Shown: positions 15,727 through 24,942 of the stretch, in pieces
How the letters are laid out: every line of letters starts with the position of its first letter
Numbering within the stretch: the stretch's first letter is position 1
Origin: a virus
IMG/VR virus record: IMGVR_UViG_3300018079_000019
Location: 1-41,966 of that record
DNA: 41,966 nt
Strand: one strand, 5' to 3'
The notes under the pieces: generated by a model
What the model saw: the letters and a program-made list of their open reading frames with translations, nothing else
Told to the model about the DNA's origin: nothing
Databases searched by the model: none
Translations under genes and position numbers: made by a program

Positions 15727-15734
15727 CTGGTCTC

Positions 15735-16739
15735 CTAACCTGTCGTACCGTAGCTGAAATGCCACGGTTCCTTGGCGGCATCGAACTGGTGCCAGCCGTT
15801 CGCGAGGAGCCACTCGCGTGCCTTCGGGTTCGCAGCGAGCCAGGTGCTATCGACGTCGATGGCGAGGCCCTGCTGGTGGAGCGACTTCCCTGGAGGGGCC
15901 GCGAGGCCGGGCTTGGCGGCGTACAAGGCGGCCTGCTGCTCCGGCGTCCGGTACGAGGACGTCAGGTGGCCCACGATGTCGATGCCGGCCTTCGTCGCGG
16001 CGCGCAGCGTGTGGATGGCCGGCTGCTGGAGCGTTGTACCCTGATAGTTCCGGAGGAGCGGGCTATCGGCCGCGAGCGGTACGCCGGTCTGGATGTTGCC
16101 CGATGAGCTCACGCTGCCCTCGGTGCCGCTCACGATGGTGTTCTGCTGCAACTGCGATGCAAGCTGAGACTGCTGCATTGCGAGCTTCTGCGCCTGGAGC
16201 CCCGCCAGACCAATCTGGAGGGCGCCGCCGGAGGCCTGGTTCTGGAGCTTGAGCGCCTGGAGCGCGTTGATGACGCCCGTCTTCGCCTCGGCGCGGGCCG
16301 ACGCGGCGAGGCCGTGGATGCCAACTTCCTTCTCGAGCGCGGCGCTGCCGCCGTAGAGGCCCTGTCCGATGGCGGCCGCGCGGACGTCATTGAGGCCCTG
16401 AATCTTCTCGCGCTTGATGTCCGCCAGGATTGGCTGGAGCGCGGACTTCACGCCGACGCGCTGGGCCCGGATGGCCGCGGCCTGCATCGCGTAGCCGTAT
16501 TGGAGGTTCTGGAGCTGGGAGTAGTAGGAGGCGGTGTCCGCGGGGGAGAGAGAGGGGAGGGCGGTGATACCGCCCGGGTTCGTATACGTCGGGGCGACCA
16601 GGCCGGAGGAGGCCGCCGGCTTGTGGCTACCCTGGTTGTTGTTCGCGGTCTGGCGCAGCCGATTCGGGTTCGGCAGACCCCGTGGTTCGAGTCCGCCGGA
16701 GAGCGACGAGGAGCCGCCGAGAGGTCCAGCTAGTGGCAT
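15735..16739 (-). CDS. Internal virion protein fused to an M15 peptidase
   Basis: 334 aa, ATG 16739. Residues ~60-190 are Ala/Gln-rich helices typical of internal virion proteins, with the YGGSAALE segment shared with the next gene. From about residue 230 there is an M15 peptidase domain: LTSSYRTPEQQAALY, then KSLHQQGLAIDVD (H288, D295) and KEPWH (E324, H327). It is likely a virion-associated lysin that opens peptidoglycan during DNA entry. Its last 49 residues align without gaps with the endolysin. Both also share an LQ-x-PAI...AA segment upstream of the domain. Confidence 0.8.
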   Translation of the reverse strand: MPLAGPLGGSSSLSGGLEPRGLPNPNRLRQTANNNQGSHKPAASSGLVAPTYTNPGGITALPSLSPADTASYYSQLQNLQYGYAMQAAAIRAQRVGVKSALQPILADIKREKIQGLNDVRAAAIGQGLYGGSAALEKEVGIHGLAASARAEAKTGVINALQALKLQNQASGGALQIGLAGLQAQKLAMQQSQLASQLQQNTIVSGTEGSVSSSGNIQTGVPLAADSPLLRNYQGTTLQQPAIHTLRAATKAGIDIVGHLTSSYRTPEQQAALYAAKPGLAAPPGKSLHQQGLAIDVDSTWLAANPKAREWLLANGWHQFDAAKEPWHFSYGTTG

Positions 16740-16742
16740 GGG

Positions 16743-17063
16743 CTAGTTCCTTCTGCCGTCCGGATGTCCGGCGGCTACTACTTCGGCGCCGCGACTGCGC
16801 CTTCGATTGCCGAGCCAGGGCCACAACATCGCGTAGAGAGCTTGGACTCGCTCGAAGCCGGACAACTGCCACACCCAGTAGGGCTTGTTCGTTCCTCGAT
16901 AGGGACCGTGAACGCGCCCTCCGAGAAGTTCGAGAGTGGCAGCGAAGCGTCGCACTACGTCTTCGTCGGTCATGGCGAGCCGCGCGGACGGGTAGGCTTG
17001 GTGGCGAAGAGACCAGGAACCTTCACCCTCGAACAGACCAGCAGCCCATGCAAGGTTTTCCAT
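16743..17063 (-). CDS. LAGLIDADG homing endonuclease, single motif
   Basis: 106 aa from ATG 17063, with GGGAGGGG upstream and two bases after the stop of the nozzle gene. The motif LAWAAGLFEGEGSW at residues 4-17 is the LAGLIDADG helix ending in the catalytic acid. The rest gives the beta-alpha pattern of the family (MTDEDVVRRFAATLELLGG; YWVWQLSGFERVQALYAMLW). One motif implies a homodimer that cuts a near-palindromic site. No intron or intein is seen around it, so it is free-standing between two virion genes. Confidence 0.82.
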   Translation of the reverse strand: MENLAWAAGLFEGEGSWSLRHQAYPSARLAMTDEDVVRRFAATLELLGGRVHGPYRGTNKPYWVWQLSGFERVQALYAMLWPWLGNRRRSRGAEVVAAGHPDGRRN

Positions 17064-17065
17064 GC

Positions 17066-19066
17066 TTAGCCCCTCCCGTAGCGGAGACGACGAGGCTGGG
17101 TGTGGACACCGAAGCCGTGGACTTCGGACTTCCCGGTCCCGGTGAGCTCGAGCGACAAAGCTCCGGAGTCGGGGACGACGTTGCCCTCCTTGTAGAGGGG
17201 GACCGTGGCCGCGGCACCGAGGGCCTGCGTGTAGTACGCGGCGTCGGAGAAGTCGCGGTAGGCCTTGAGCGTGATGGAGTTCGGCGACTTCGCGAGGGCC
17301 CAGATGCGCCGGATGCGGCGCTCGATGTGGACACCCAAGCCGAACTGCATCCAGGACGAGCGGACGTTCCACGCGATGGCCGTGCCGTCGTCCGTCGGGG
17401 AGCTCGGCTCCTGGGCCGAGGGGGCGAACTGGTAGAGCACGCCCTTCGTCGCACCCGTGCCGGGCTGCGAGAAGTAGACGTACTCCATGCCCTGCTTCTG
17501 CACTAGGGCCGCGTCGAGGACGGCGAAGCCCTGCTTCATGAAGCTGTTGTTCAGGGGGTCGTAGGTCCAGGTCTCCGCGGGGACACCGCCGGCCGCCGAG
17601 GGGATGGAGAACCACACGAGGTCGTCGTAGACCCACATCGTCACGTCGGCCAGGGAGGAGGTTGCGTCCAGCTTGCGGGCGATGTACTGGTTGATGACCT
17701 CCGAACCCGCGGGCGTGCCGATGGCGGTGCCGTCGGTGTAGTGGAGGCCGTCCGGGCCGATGAAATAGACCGTTCCATCGAAGTTCGCGACGGCCCGCAT
17801 CGACTGACAGCCGACGTCCCCAATCTCCCGGAGGGACCAGGCGAAGTCGTCGCCGGTCGCCGTCTGGAGGGCCCAAGTCCAGTTCCGTTGGAAGATGAGG
17901 AGGTAGTTCCCGTAGGAGAAGAGGGCCGTGACGGGCTCGTTCCGCTGGAGGTCCGGGAGCCAGCCGCCGCCGGGGCCGTCCTCGTCGTCGCCGAGCCCGA
18001 AGTCCTTCGGGTCGAACCGGAGCGCCTGGATTTCATCGCGCTTCCGTGGCTTGTCGGGCGCGCTGTACTGGATGCGCTGCATGCCCACGGAGCCCGCGAT
18101 GTCGTCGTAGCGGAGGAACAGGCGATGGTCGTGCCACGTCGCGACGAAGGTCGACGCCATCTCGGGGATGACGTCCCAGTCGCTCGAGATGATGGTGTCC
18201 TCGTCCCGGGGGTCGTCGAGGATGATGGGGCGCCACTTCGTCTGCCAGGCGCCGGTGCCGTCGCCGGGACGGTTCAGGGTGCTCGCGGTGTGGTCCTTCT
18301 TGCAGCGGAAGGAGCGGTACCAGAGCTTGCTATTCGCGAACCAGTCGCGCTTGATGGAGACCCGGGCGTGCCGCGAGTAGTCCCGTCCGCTCTTCCACTT
18401 CGCGAAGCTGTTTCGGACGGCGACGCGATAGGACATCGTCGAAGGGTTGTCGGCGTCGGACCAGCGGGCCTTGTCGCGCTTCCGGAAGGCCTTGTCCGAA
18501 GGGACCTGCGTCGCGAGAGTGATGCCGGCACTCGGGTCGACCAGGGTCTTGAAGTCGTGTGCCCCCGGGTCGACCTTCCACGTCGTACCATCCCAGGAGT
18601 ACGGGGCGTCGAGGAGGCCCCCGCCGTAGAACACCCCGTCGATGGTCTCTCCCCAGTGGCGGCTGTTCCCCGAGAGCCACTGGCGGGCGACTCCGCCCGC
18701 GCCATCGGTCGGTCGGGAAATCCAGGTTGCGGTGCTGGTCCCGAGGTCGACGGCGTAGATGCGGACGTTGTCCGAGACGTTGTCGCCCGCGCCGTTGTCC
18801 ATCACGCAGACGGCGTAGTCCGTCCTGACGCCTGCGGCCGAGGTCTTGGAGTAGAAGGAGACGGTCCGGATGGTGTAGGAGGCGTTGACGGTCACCACCG
18901 CGACGAAGCCCTTTCGCGTCACGAGGGCCCCGGACTCCTTGTCCGGAACGAGATTGAGCGCGTCGAGGAGCTCCGTAGGGCCCAGGGAGGCCGGCGTGAG
19001 GGATGGCTTCTGGCCTCCGCGGAAGTCGCGGAGCTCGATTATCAGCGGTGCGGCGACAGGCGACAA
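17066..19066 (-). CDS. Tail nozzle / tail tubular protein B-like, 666 aa
   Basis: Start is TTG 19066-19064, the only start in reach of the AGGAG about 9 bases upstream; no ATG or GTG fits. The protein begins SPVAAPLIIELRDFRGGQKP and is beta-rich with repeated Trp/Tyr/Asp segments (LDAPYSWDGTTWKVDPGAHD; GNYLLIFQRNWTWALQT; IYFIGPDGLHYTDGTAIG-like). This composition suggests a propeller-like structural protein such as the T7 gp12 nozzle class. Position between fibre-like genes and internal virion genes agrees. Assignment by context; no single catalytic motif. Confidence 0.6.
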   Translation of the reverse strand: MSPVAAPLIIELRDFRGGQKPSLTPASLGPTELLDALNLVPDKESGALVTRKGFVAVVTVNASYTIRTVSFYSKTSAAGVRTDYAVCVMDNGAGDNVSDNVRIYAVDLGTSTATWISRPTDGAGGVARQWLSGNSRHWGETIDGVFYGGGLLDAPYSWDGTTWKVDPGAHDFKTLVDPSAGITLATQVPSDKAFRKRDKARWSDADNPSTMSYRVAVRNSFAKWKSGRDYSRHARVSIKRDWFANSKLWYRSFRCKKDHTASTLNRPGDGTGAWQTKWRPIILDDPRDEDTIISSDWDVIPEMASTFVATWHDHRLFLRYDDIAGSVGMQRIQYSAPDKPRKRDEIQALRFDPKDFGLGDDEDGPGGGWLPDLQRNEPVTALFSYGNYLLIFQRNWTWALQTATGDDFAWSLREIGDVGCQSMRAVANFDGTVYFIGPDGLHYTDGTAIGTPAGSEVINQYIARKLDATSSLADVTMWVYDDLVWFSIPSAAGGVPAETWTYDPLNNSFMKQGFAVLDAALVQKQGMEYVYFSQPGTGATKGVLYQFAPSAQEPSSPTDDGTAIAWNVRSSWMQFGLGVHIERRIRRIWALAKSPNSITLKAYRDFSDAAYYTQALGAAATVPLYKEGNVVPDSGALSLELTGTGKSEVHGFGVHTQPRRLRYGRG

Positions 19067-19085
19067 GAGCGCGGTCTCCTATGAA

Positions 19086-19439
19086 CTAGACGGCGTAAGT
19101 CTCACCTTCGATGACGATGACGAGGGTCAGCGTGGTGGCGGCTCCGCCGACGAGGAACTCGGTGGACACCATCTTCTTCGCGCAGTAGTAGTCGTACGTC
19201 AGCTTCGCGGTGACGGGAAAGTCGAAGAAGAGCTCCGTTCCGGCGGCGTTGGCGCCGGTGGCGCCGAGGTACAGGCGGAAGGTGTCGTTCGCCAGCTTGT
19301 TGGCGACATGGATGTGGCGAACCACGTCGTACAGCAGGGCCGAGCCGGCGGCTAGTGTGAAGCCCCCGCCCTGCATGATGTTCGTCGTGTACACGGTGGT
19401 CAGCGCCACCGGACCGAGACTCTTGATGGTGCCGGCCAT
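19086..19439 (-). CDS. Small virion-associated protein, 117 aa (putative)
   Basis: ATG 19439 follows GAGGTAGAGC. Beta-rich, with Thr/Ala-rich strands (IKSLGPVALTTVYTTNIMQG at the start; TTLTLVIVIEGETYAV at the end). The style is that of small head or tail decoration proteins, and it resembles the 135-aa protein at 24471-24878 in make-up. Role inferred only from position in the tail block. Confidence 0.55.
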   Translation of the reverse strand: MAGTIKSLGPVALTTVYTTNIMQGGGFTLAAGSALLYDVVRHIHVANKLANDTFRLYLGATGANAAGTELFFDFPVTAKLTYDYYCAKKMVSTEFLVGGAATTLTLVIVIEGETYAV

Positions 19440-19442
19440 GCT

Positions 19443-19634
19443 CTACCTCACTTTCTTGTGGAGCCGGAGTCGACTCTCACACTTCGGACAGACGAGAAAT
19501 GCCTTGAACGGCTCCCACGACTCTTGGTCGTATTCCGTGAGGAAGCCGTCGCACAAGTTCGAAGGGCACGGGCGTTTGAGTCCCGTGAAGTAGGACCGCA
19601 TGTCGCGGTTGGCGGTCAAGTCGAGGACGTCCAC
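19443..19634 (-). CDS. Zinc-ribbon protein, 63 aa
   Basis: Start placed at GTG 19634, which overlaps the TAG of the upstream gene (TAGTG). The frame opens slightly earlier. Two cysteine pairs are visible: CPSNLC and, about 25 residues on, CPKC, followed by a basic end (ESRLRLHKKVR). This is a four-Cys zinc ribbon. It may be a small DNA- or protein-binding factor. It sits among tail genes without an obvious link to them. Confidence 0.65.
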   Translation of the reverse strand: MDVLDLTANRDMRSYFTGLKRPCPSNLCDGFLTEYDQESWEPFKAFLVCPKCESRLRLHKKVR

Positions 19635-20308
19635 TAGAAGGCGGTGACCTCGGCCCACGAGAAGTCAACCGAGATGCTAGTGATGAAAGATGTCACGGAG
19701 CCCGCGACGATGGGTCTGATTTGAAGGCCCTCGTTCTGTGCGAGCGCGAATGGATGAGTGCCGTTCACGTCGTCGAGAAGCTCCCACGGAACAACCGGGG
19801 CTAGCTCCGACGCAGTCGGCATCGCCGCGAGGAACCAACGCTCCCCAATCCAGCCCGCGCCGCCGTCCGCAACCCACGTACCGCCGGTCATTCCCGCTGC
19901 CGCTCCTGCGATGGTGACGTGTCGGATGGCTGCTCCACCCGGGGGCGCTGCCATACCCGAAGTACGCTTGATGGACGCCGTCGGGGTGACGGTGTTCGTC
20001 GTGGACGAGACGGTGAAGCCCGTCAGCCTTCGAAGCTCTAGGTCGTAACGACCCGCGGTGGTGACAATACCCGCCTGCGTCCAAGACACCCTGAGGCGCG
20101 TAGGAATGATGATGTTCGCCGCGGTGTTCCGCACTTCCCACACGGGCACGATGGTTGCCTGGGCCGCTACGGTGGCGAACCGCACCGCGGAGCGGTAGTG
20201 CCCGAGCGAGCCGTGCGGGATGGGCTTGATTGTGGCGTGCTGCGCCATCGCTGCGCCCAGCCCGACCTCTGCGAGGAGCCCGGAGACTCCGCCTTCAATG
20301 ACCGCCAT
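19634..20308 (-). CDS. Putative tail/appendage protein, 224 aa
   Basis: ATG 20308 follows AGGAGGAGTAC. The N-terminal 25 residues are helical (GGVSGLLAEVGLGAAMAQHA) and the rest is beta-rich (ATIVPVWEVRNTAANIIIPT; GRYDLELRRLTGFTVSSTTN). It lies directly downstream of the collagen-containing fibre gene. It may be part of the fibre or its chaperone. No motif decides this. Confidence 0.55.
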   Translation of the reverse strand: MAVIEGGVSGLLAEVGLGAAMAQHATIKPIPHGSLGHYRSAVRFATVAAQATIVPVWEVRNTAANIIIPTRLRVSWTQAGIVTTAGRYDLELRRLTGFTVSSTTNTVTPTASIKRTSGMAAPPGGAAIRHVTIAGAAAGMTGGTWVADGGAGWIGERWFLAAMPTASELAPVVPWELLDDVNGTHPFALAQNEGLQIRPIVAGSVTSFITSISVDFSWAEVTAF

Positions 20309-20317
20309 GTACTCCTC

Positions 20318-22078
20318 CTAGAAGACCAGGTAGCTGAACTTGACGTTACCCCGGACCTTGCCCACAACCGCTACACCGTCTTGTGAGGCAGGAACAGCGA
20401 GTCGCCGCATCCCTGGGCCCAGGGTCGCGGGGTCGAACGCATCCGCTAGTACCCGCTGGGTGTAGTTTGGCCGGAGAGCCTGAACAGAGCGCCACTTCAC
20501 CACGCAGGAACCGGTGGCAGGTTCAGTAGCGTCAATCTTGATGGGAGCCAGCTCGGCCTCGTCGGCCCGTGTCCCCTTCCCGGTGTACGGGCCGGGGGCC
20601 TGCCAGACGAAGACCTTGCTGCTTGAGGTGATGCTTCCGTCCGTGATGGTGAACTTCCCCCGCCACACCGCCTCGGGGGCTGCGCCGAGATTGACTTCGA
20701 CGGTCGTGGCGGCGGGAGGGGCGCCCGCCGGGGCTGCGAACGTACCGTCGGCGCGGAGGAACAGTGAGCCGCCGGGGAACCTGAAAGATGGGTCCGTGAT
20801 GGCGAGGACGTTTCGGCCTTGCGGCCAGTCCCAGTCGTCGTCTTCGGTCTGGAAGGGAAGCCAGACGGTAGGAGCCGCGGCCCCGGCGGCAGGACCGCCG
20901 GCGCTAGGTGTGAGGATGTTGGCGCGGATGCTGTACCGGTTCGCCGTCGTTGTCGGAGCGTAGAAGCCCCAGTCTACGAACCAGTACGAGGCACCACCCG
21001 GGTCGTACGTTCGGTCGCTTCCGCTGCCGTCAAAGTAGATGCGAGTCTCAGCACCGGCAGCACGGCCGTGCTGGTACGCAATCCAGTAGTCGCCGGCGGT
21101 GAGCCATTTCCCGATGGGGATTGCCAGCCAGCGCGGGTCGGTGTTCCCTCCCGCTCCGGACGTATCATCGAGCAGGACCGAGGCATCGTCGCCCTGAACG
21201 TAGGCGACGACCCGGTTCGGAGTCCCCGCCGTGTCGTCGTAGACCGCCGCGGCCAACCCACCAAGGACGTCGTTCGCGTTGCCGCCGTCCACGTATGCTT
21301 CGATGCTGGTCAGAAGCCCGGCTGCTGCCAGAGTGATTTTCTTGGCATACACCCGGCTGACAGCCATTGCTTCGGTGCTGACGCCAATAACGTTGTAGCC
21401 GAGGTACTCCTGCGTTACGCCACCGCCGTCTGCACCTGCGGGACCAGCGGGCCCCTGCGGGCCGGGCGGCCCAAGTGGGCCCTCCTCGCCTTCGGCCGCG
21501 GGCCACATACCGGGGGGACCGGTGGAGCCGGCTGCTCCGGGGGCTCCCGCCCCACCAGGCGGACCTGGACTTCCAGGAGGACCAGGGAGTCCGTCGTCGC
21601 CCTCCACCTCGAGCCACATGCCGGGGGGCCCTGTCGGACCCTGGGGACCTGGAGCACCCGGGTCACCGGGCGTTCCGGCGCCGCCGCCACCGCCGGCGCT
21701 GGAGGGGAAGTGCTCGTGCTCATCGTCGGCCGGGAAGAGGAGATGGTAGCCGAGGTTGCTGCCGACGCCGCCGTAGATGGCGTCCGGGGCGAGTGGTCCG
21801 CCCTCGGAGCCACCGCCGTCGACCGCACCGTCGGCCGGCGTAGAGTGGTCGTGGTCCTCGACGACGAGGAGGTCCTGCTCGTCGATGTACTCCTTGGTGT
21901 CGCGGGCGAGCTTGTTGAACTTCGCGACGAAGGCCCGGTACTGGCCGTCGATGTGAGTGAAGTTCTGCTCCGCCTCCGACGCAAGCTGCGCGAGCTGCTT
22001 CTGAAAAGTCTCGGCCTTCGCCGGCCCTACGGGCTGCTGAGGGTCGTCTGCGGCACCCTGGATTTCATCGTCTGCCAT
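20318..22078 (-). CDS. Collagen-like tail fibre protein, 586 aa
   Basis: Residues ~20-70 are helical and may attach to the particle. Residues ~136-220 are Gly-X-Y collagen repeats broken twice by the related inserts [10 protein letters not shown] and [10 protein letters not shown], each preceded by GPPG. The C-terminal ~360 residues are beta-rich and probably form the receptor-binding head. Trimeric fibres of this design bind the host surface. The next upstream gene (lectin-like) overlaps by 14 bases, so both are made together. ATG 22078 with GAGGGAA upstream. Confidence 0.75.
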   Translation of the reverse strand: MADDEIQGAADDPQQPVGPAKAETFQKQLAQLASEAEQNFTHIDGQYRAFVAKFNKLARDTKEYIDEQDLLVVEDHDHSTPADGAVDGGGSEGGPLAPDAIYGGVGSNLGYHLLFPADDEHEHFPSSAGGGGGAGTPGDPGAPGPQGPTGPPGMWLEVEGDDGLPGPPGSPGPPGGAGAPGAAGSTGPPGMWPAAEGEEGPLGPPGPQGPAGPAGADGGGVTQEYLGYNVIGVSTEAMAVSRVYAKKITLAAAGLLTSIEAYVDGGNANDVLGGLAAAVYDDTAGTPNRVVAYVQGDDASVLLDDTSGAGGNTDPRWLAIPIGKWLTAGDYWIAYQHGRAAGAETRIYFDGSGSDRTYDPGGASYWFVDWGFYAPTTTANRYSIRANILTPSAGGPAAGAAAPTVWLPFQTEDDDWDWPQGRNVLAITDPSFRFPGGSLFLRADGTFAAPAGAPPAATTVEVNLGAAPEAVWRGKFTITDGSITSSSKVFVWQAPGPYTGKGTRADEAELAPIKIDATEPATGSCVVKWRSVQALRPNYTQRVLADAFDPATLGPGMRRLAVPASQDGVAVVGKVRGNVKFSYLVF

Positions 22079-23372
22079 CGTGTTCCCTCATCGTCCACGG
22101 GTGAACCCGCCATGCTGCCTGCGTGAGCGGGAAGGGTCGGCGCTCATGCTCCACGCCGCCCCCGCTCGGAGCGGCCGCTCCCGCTCGGTACGCGATTTCG
22201 TAGACGACACGATGGAGGCGCGTGAATGGGCTGGTGTCGGTGGACTTCCCGTGCGTGTGGAACAGGCTGTTGATTTTCGCAGCGGAGTCGGGGGGAAAGT
22301 TTCCGGGGAAGAGCCAGAACACAAGCTCATTGGCAAAGAAGGTCTCCTCGGACGTGTGAGAGCTGGCATGGTTTTCGCCGATGCTCCGAGTGTTGCCGGT
22401 GTCCGGGTTGGTGAGCCAGTTGCTCATCGTTCCGGAGGCTGCCGCGCTCATCGCGTGGTTGAGGTGAGCGTTGATGCCGTAGACCCAAGAAGTCGTGGGC
22501 ATTCCTCCGAAGTTGAGGTCTATGTACGCCGCAGCATCGTTCGCGTTCTGGTAGAAGTAGTCCCCCAAGCCGTTCACGTCATCGACGAAGAGATGCGGAT
22601 TGACCGGCGGGGTGTTGCCGGCGCTGTCCGTGAACTTCTCGGGACTGACGGTCGTACCCGTGGACTGCGGAACCATGGTGTAGGTCTCGCCGGGTCCTAG
22701 TGGGTACCCCGGGTCCGGGGAACCGCCGGGTCCTCCGTACTGCGCGACGATGTCGTCGATGTACACGGTGAAGGCGGAACCCGGGTTCTGGTAGGGGCCG
22801 ATGTGAAGCTCGAAGTTCGTAAACCCGGACGGCTCGTCGATGCAGTCGGGGCTCTGCCCTCCGAAGACCTCAACCTCGGTGCTCATCGGGGCGATGGACG
22901 TTCTGGAGTGCAGAACCGGCCCGTTCACACCGATGTCGCCGTTGATGGCGACTTCCAGGCGGTACCACGCACCCGTTGACACGACCAGGTCGGCGTCGGA
23001 GCCGTAGTGGTAGCCGCCGCTGTCCTTGACGAAGGACCGAATCTTGCCGGTCGCACTGTTGAACGCGTTGCCGAACGCGTGACCCAGGTCTCCGATTACG
23101 GCCTGGATATTGGACAGCGTCTCGTCCGTCGTCGGCAGCGAGTCGAAGTAGATGTACCAGCGCCAGCTCAGGTCGATGCCGCCGTTGCTGTCCATGACGT
23201 AGACGACCTTCGCCACCTGTGACGTGGTCGAAATCGCCTTGACCGACGTGAGACTGGTACCGTGGACGATGGTGTGTTCGTAGAAGAGCGCGCCGATGTA
23301 GATGCCACCATCCGCGATGTACTCGCGCATCTCGAACCCATGCGCGTGAGAGTCCCGTGTGATGACCGGCAT
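22065..23372 (-). CDS. Tail fibre/adhesin with lectin-like domain, 435 aa
   Basis: ATG 23372. The first ~210 residues have the strand pattern of a concanavalin/laminin-G type beta sandwich ([49 protein letters not shown]). This is a fold used for sugar binding. The second half is Ser/Thr/Gly/Asn-rich and beta-like, with [18 protein letters not shown] and a basic end. A host-glycan adhesin is inferred. No enzyme motif was seen. Confidence 0.65.
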   Translation of the reverse strand: MPVITRDSHAHGFEMREYIADGGIYIGALFYEHTIVHGTSLTSVKAISTTSQVAKVVYVMDSNGGIDLSWRWYIYFDSLPTTDETLSNIQAVIGDLGHAFGNAFNSATGKIRSFVKDSGGYHYGSDADLVVSTGAWYRLEVAINGDIGVNGPVLHSRTSIAPMSTEVEVFGGQSPDCIDEPSGFTNFELHIGPYQNPGSAFTVYIDDIVAQYGGPGGSPDPGYPLGPGETYTMVPQSTGTTVSPEKFTDSAGNTPPVNPHLFVDDVNGLGDYFYQNANDAAAYIDLNFGGMPTTSWVYGINAHLNHAMSAAASGTMSNWLTNPDTGNTRSIGENHASSHTSEETFFANELVFWLFPGNFPPDSAAKINSLFHTHGKSTDTSPFTRLHRVVYEIAYRAGAAAPSGGGVEHERRPFPLTQAAWRVHPWTMREHDGRR

Positions 23373-23375
23373 GGA

Positions 23376-24125
23376 CTAGCCCAGCGTCGGCGGGATGCGC
23401 CCCATCACGTAGTCGCGTTGACTCCGGAACCGGTTCTCCGGAAGCTCGCGGCCCCAGGCGACGACCTCATCCTGCGACTGCGCGAGGAGGTCGTGCCGGG
23501 CCTGGTCGAGCACGTCCTTGTACAAGGCGAACTGCTCCGAGGCCTTCTGGCTGATGCCGAACTCCTTGAGGAAGAGCTTCCCCGCGGCCCACGAGGGGAT
23601 GGCGTCGTCGTAGTCCTGCGGGCAGTCCGTCAGGTCCGTGCCGCCCGACATGAGCGCCGGCTTGCGGAGGTACTGCGCCTCGAGGTCGTACATCGTGTCG
23701 GGCTGCGGGATGAACTTCATCGTGTAGTTGACGTGGACGCCGTTGCCGGCGTCGACCGCAGCGGAGGTCAGGTAGTAGTAGCGGGGGTCGCGCGCGATGT
23801 TGTTGTAGGTGAAGCGGAGGCGGAAGCCGGCGTCCGGGGGGACGCGCTCGAGGACCTGCGGCCGACCGAGGCCACCGCCGGAGGCGGAGACGTTGAACAT
23901 CCGGTTCAGGCTGACGTCGTCGGGGAGAACCAGCTCATCATCCGCGGGGCCGCTGAGGCCAATCTGGCTCGTGAACTCGGTGAAGAGCCACGGCCATTGC
24001 TCCTCGGCGTTGAAGTGGCGGACGGCTTGGTTGATGGCGCGGTCGACCTCGACGTCGGTGAAGAAATTCGCGGAGAGCTCACCGATGCGTTCCCGCACCT
24101 CGAGCCTGGCTGTCGTCAAATCCAT
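23376..24125 (-). CDS. Head-tail adaptor / tail tubular protein A-like
   Basis: 249 aa with the four-helix pattern of phage gp6/gp11-type adaptors. The N-terminal helices (TARLEVRERIGELSANFFTD; VEVDRAINQAVRHFNAEEQW) are followed by a strand-rich insert. C-terminal helices include GKLFLKEFGISQKASEQFAL and YKDVLDQARHDLLAQSQDEV. Such proteins form the ring under the portal. The position between head genes and fibres fits. Start ATG 24125. Confidence 0.72.
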   Translation of the reverse strand: MDLTTARLEVRERIGELSANFFTDVEVDRAINQAVRHFNAEEQWPWLFTEFTSQIGLSGPADDELVLPDDVSLNRMFNVSASGGGLGRPQVLERVPPDAGFRLRFTYNNIARDPRYYYLTSAAVDAGNGVHVNYTMKFIPQPDTMYDLEAQYLRKPALMSGGTDLTDCPQDYDDAIPSWAAGKLFLKEFGISQKASEQFALYKDVLDQARHDLLAQSQDEVVAWGRELPENRFRSQRDYVMGRIPPTLG

Positions 24126-24128
24126 CGG

Positions 24129-24452
24129 CTACCACATCTTCCTGGGTGACTCGGGCCGGAGCGGGCGCTTGTTCCCGCTGCCCGGCGCGTGTTCGTCGTT
24201 CCACTGGCGAATGCCCTTGGACCCGTCGGGGTCTGTGGGGCCGGCGTAGTCCCGCGCCGTCGGGAGGAACAGGTCCCGGACAGCAGAAGACCCCCCAGTC
24301 TCGCGCTCGCGGCGGAGCTGGAGGGTCTGAACACCGGCGGCTTCGGCGCGGTAGTCGCGCTTCATGGTCGTATCGTGGCACGACGGAGCGATGGCGAGAC
24401 CAACCTCGCGTGAGGACCCGCAGAGCGTGCAGATGAAGCAGTACGTCGCCAT
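24129..24452 (-). CDS. FmdB-like zinc-ribbon protein, 107 aa
   Basis: ATG 24452 after GGGAGGG. The start MATYCFICTLCGSSREV resembles FmdB-family zinc ribbons (strand, CxxCG, strand); SCHDTTMKRDYRAEA would give the second, incomplete metal pair. The remaining 60 residues are polar and basic and may be flexible. Phages often carry such proteins near head-completion genes, but their role is unknown. The upstream 135-aa gene ends in TAG in the same frame only six codons before this start. Confidence 0.65.
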   Translation of the reverse strand: MATYCFICTLCGSSREVGLAIAPSCHDTTMKRDYRAEAAGVQTLQLRRERETGGSSAVRDLFLPTARDYAGPTDPDGSKGIRQWNDEHAPGSGNKRPLRPESPRKMW

Positions 24453-24470
24453 GGGCGACCCTCCCGGACG

Positions 24471-24878
24471 CTACTGGAGCGCTTTCGCGCTGACGCTGAA
24501 CGTGATGGTGTCTGTCGCGATGACTTCGACGAGACGGAGTGATGTCGGCACAGGAGCCGAGAACGCCCGCTTCTTGCCGACCGCCGGAACTACGACGCCG
24601 AAGCTCGGGTACACCGCGAGCTGGAACTGCTCCGTCGGGGTGACCGCGGTCGCGGCGATGGCGATGGCGGTCGGCGCGGCGGTCACGAAGTCCGTGAGAG
24701 CCACGTACGTCTGCGACGCCTCGTCGTAGGTCTGGAGATTCAAGGCCAGCGTCGCCGCACCCGCACCTTTCGCGGTGATATTCGCGGTGATGAGAACACC
24801 GCGCGCGGTGGAGTTGATGCGGAAGTCGTTGTTGAACGTGCCGATAGCACGCAGAACGGACTCGTGAACAATTGCCAT
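24471..24878 (-). CDS. Putative head decoration/completion protein, 135 aa
   Basis: ATG 24878 after GGAGGAACCCC. Beta-rich, Ala/Thr/Val-rich composition (STARGVLITANITAKGAG; FGVVVPAVGKKRAFSAPVP) typical of small capsid-surface or joining proteins. It lies between the adaptor genes and the 282-aa head protein. No named family. Confidence 0.55.
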   Translation of the reverse strand: MAIVHESVLRAIGTFNNDFRINSTARGVLITANITAKGAGAATLALNLQTYDEASQTYVALTDFVTAAPTAIAIAATAVTPTEQFQLAVYPSFGVVVPAVGKKRAFSAPVPTSLRLVEVIATDTITFSVSAKALQ

Positions 24879-24905
24879 GGGGTTCCTCCAACCGGAGAGG
24901 GGGCA

Positions 24906-24921
24906 GGGGCCCGAAGGCCCC
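24906..24921 (-). terminator. GC hairpin with UUCG tetraloop after the 282-aa head gene
   Basis: On the minus strand the transcript reads GGGGCC-UUCG-GGCCCC, a perfect 6-bp stem closed by the very stable C(UUCG)G loop, 22 bases after the upstream stop codon. There is no U-run, so it may only weaken transcription or protect the upstream mRNA 3' end. A similar hairpin follows the capsid gene. Confidence 0.6.
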
Positions 24922-24942
24922 CGTACCCCTCACTAGGTCGTG

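Noticed and set aside
24452-24473. TAG read-through joining the 135-aa head protein to the FmdB-like protein in the same frame
   Set aside because: The downstream gene has its own good ribosome-binding site and the six linking codons overlap it; a shared frame has a one-in-three chance.
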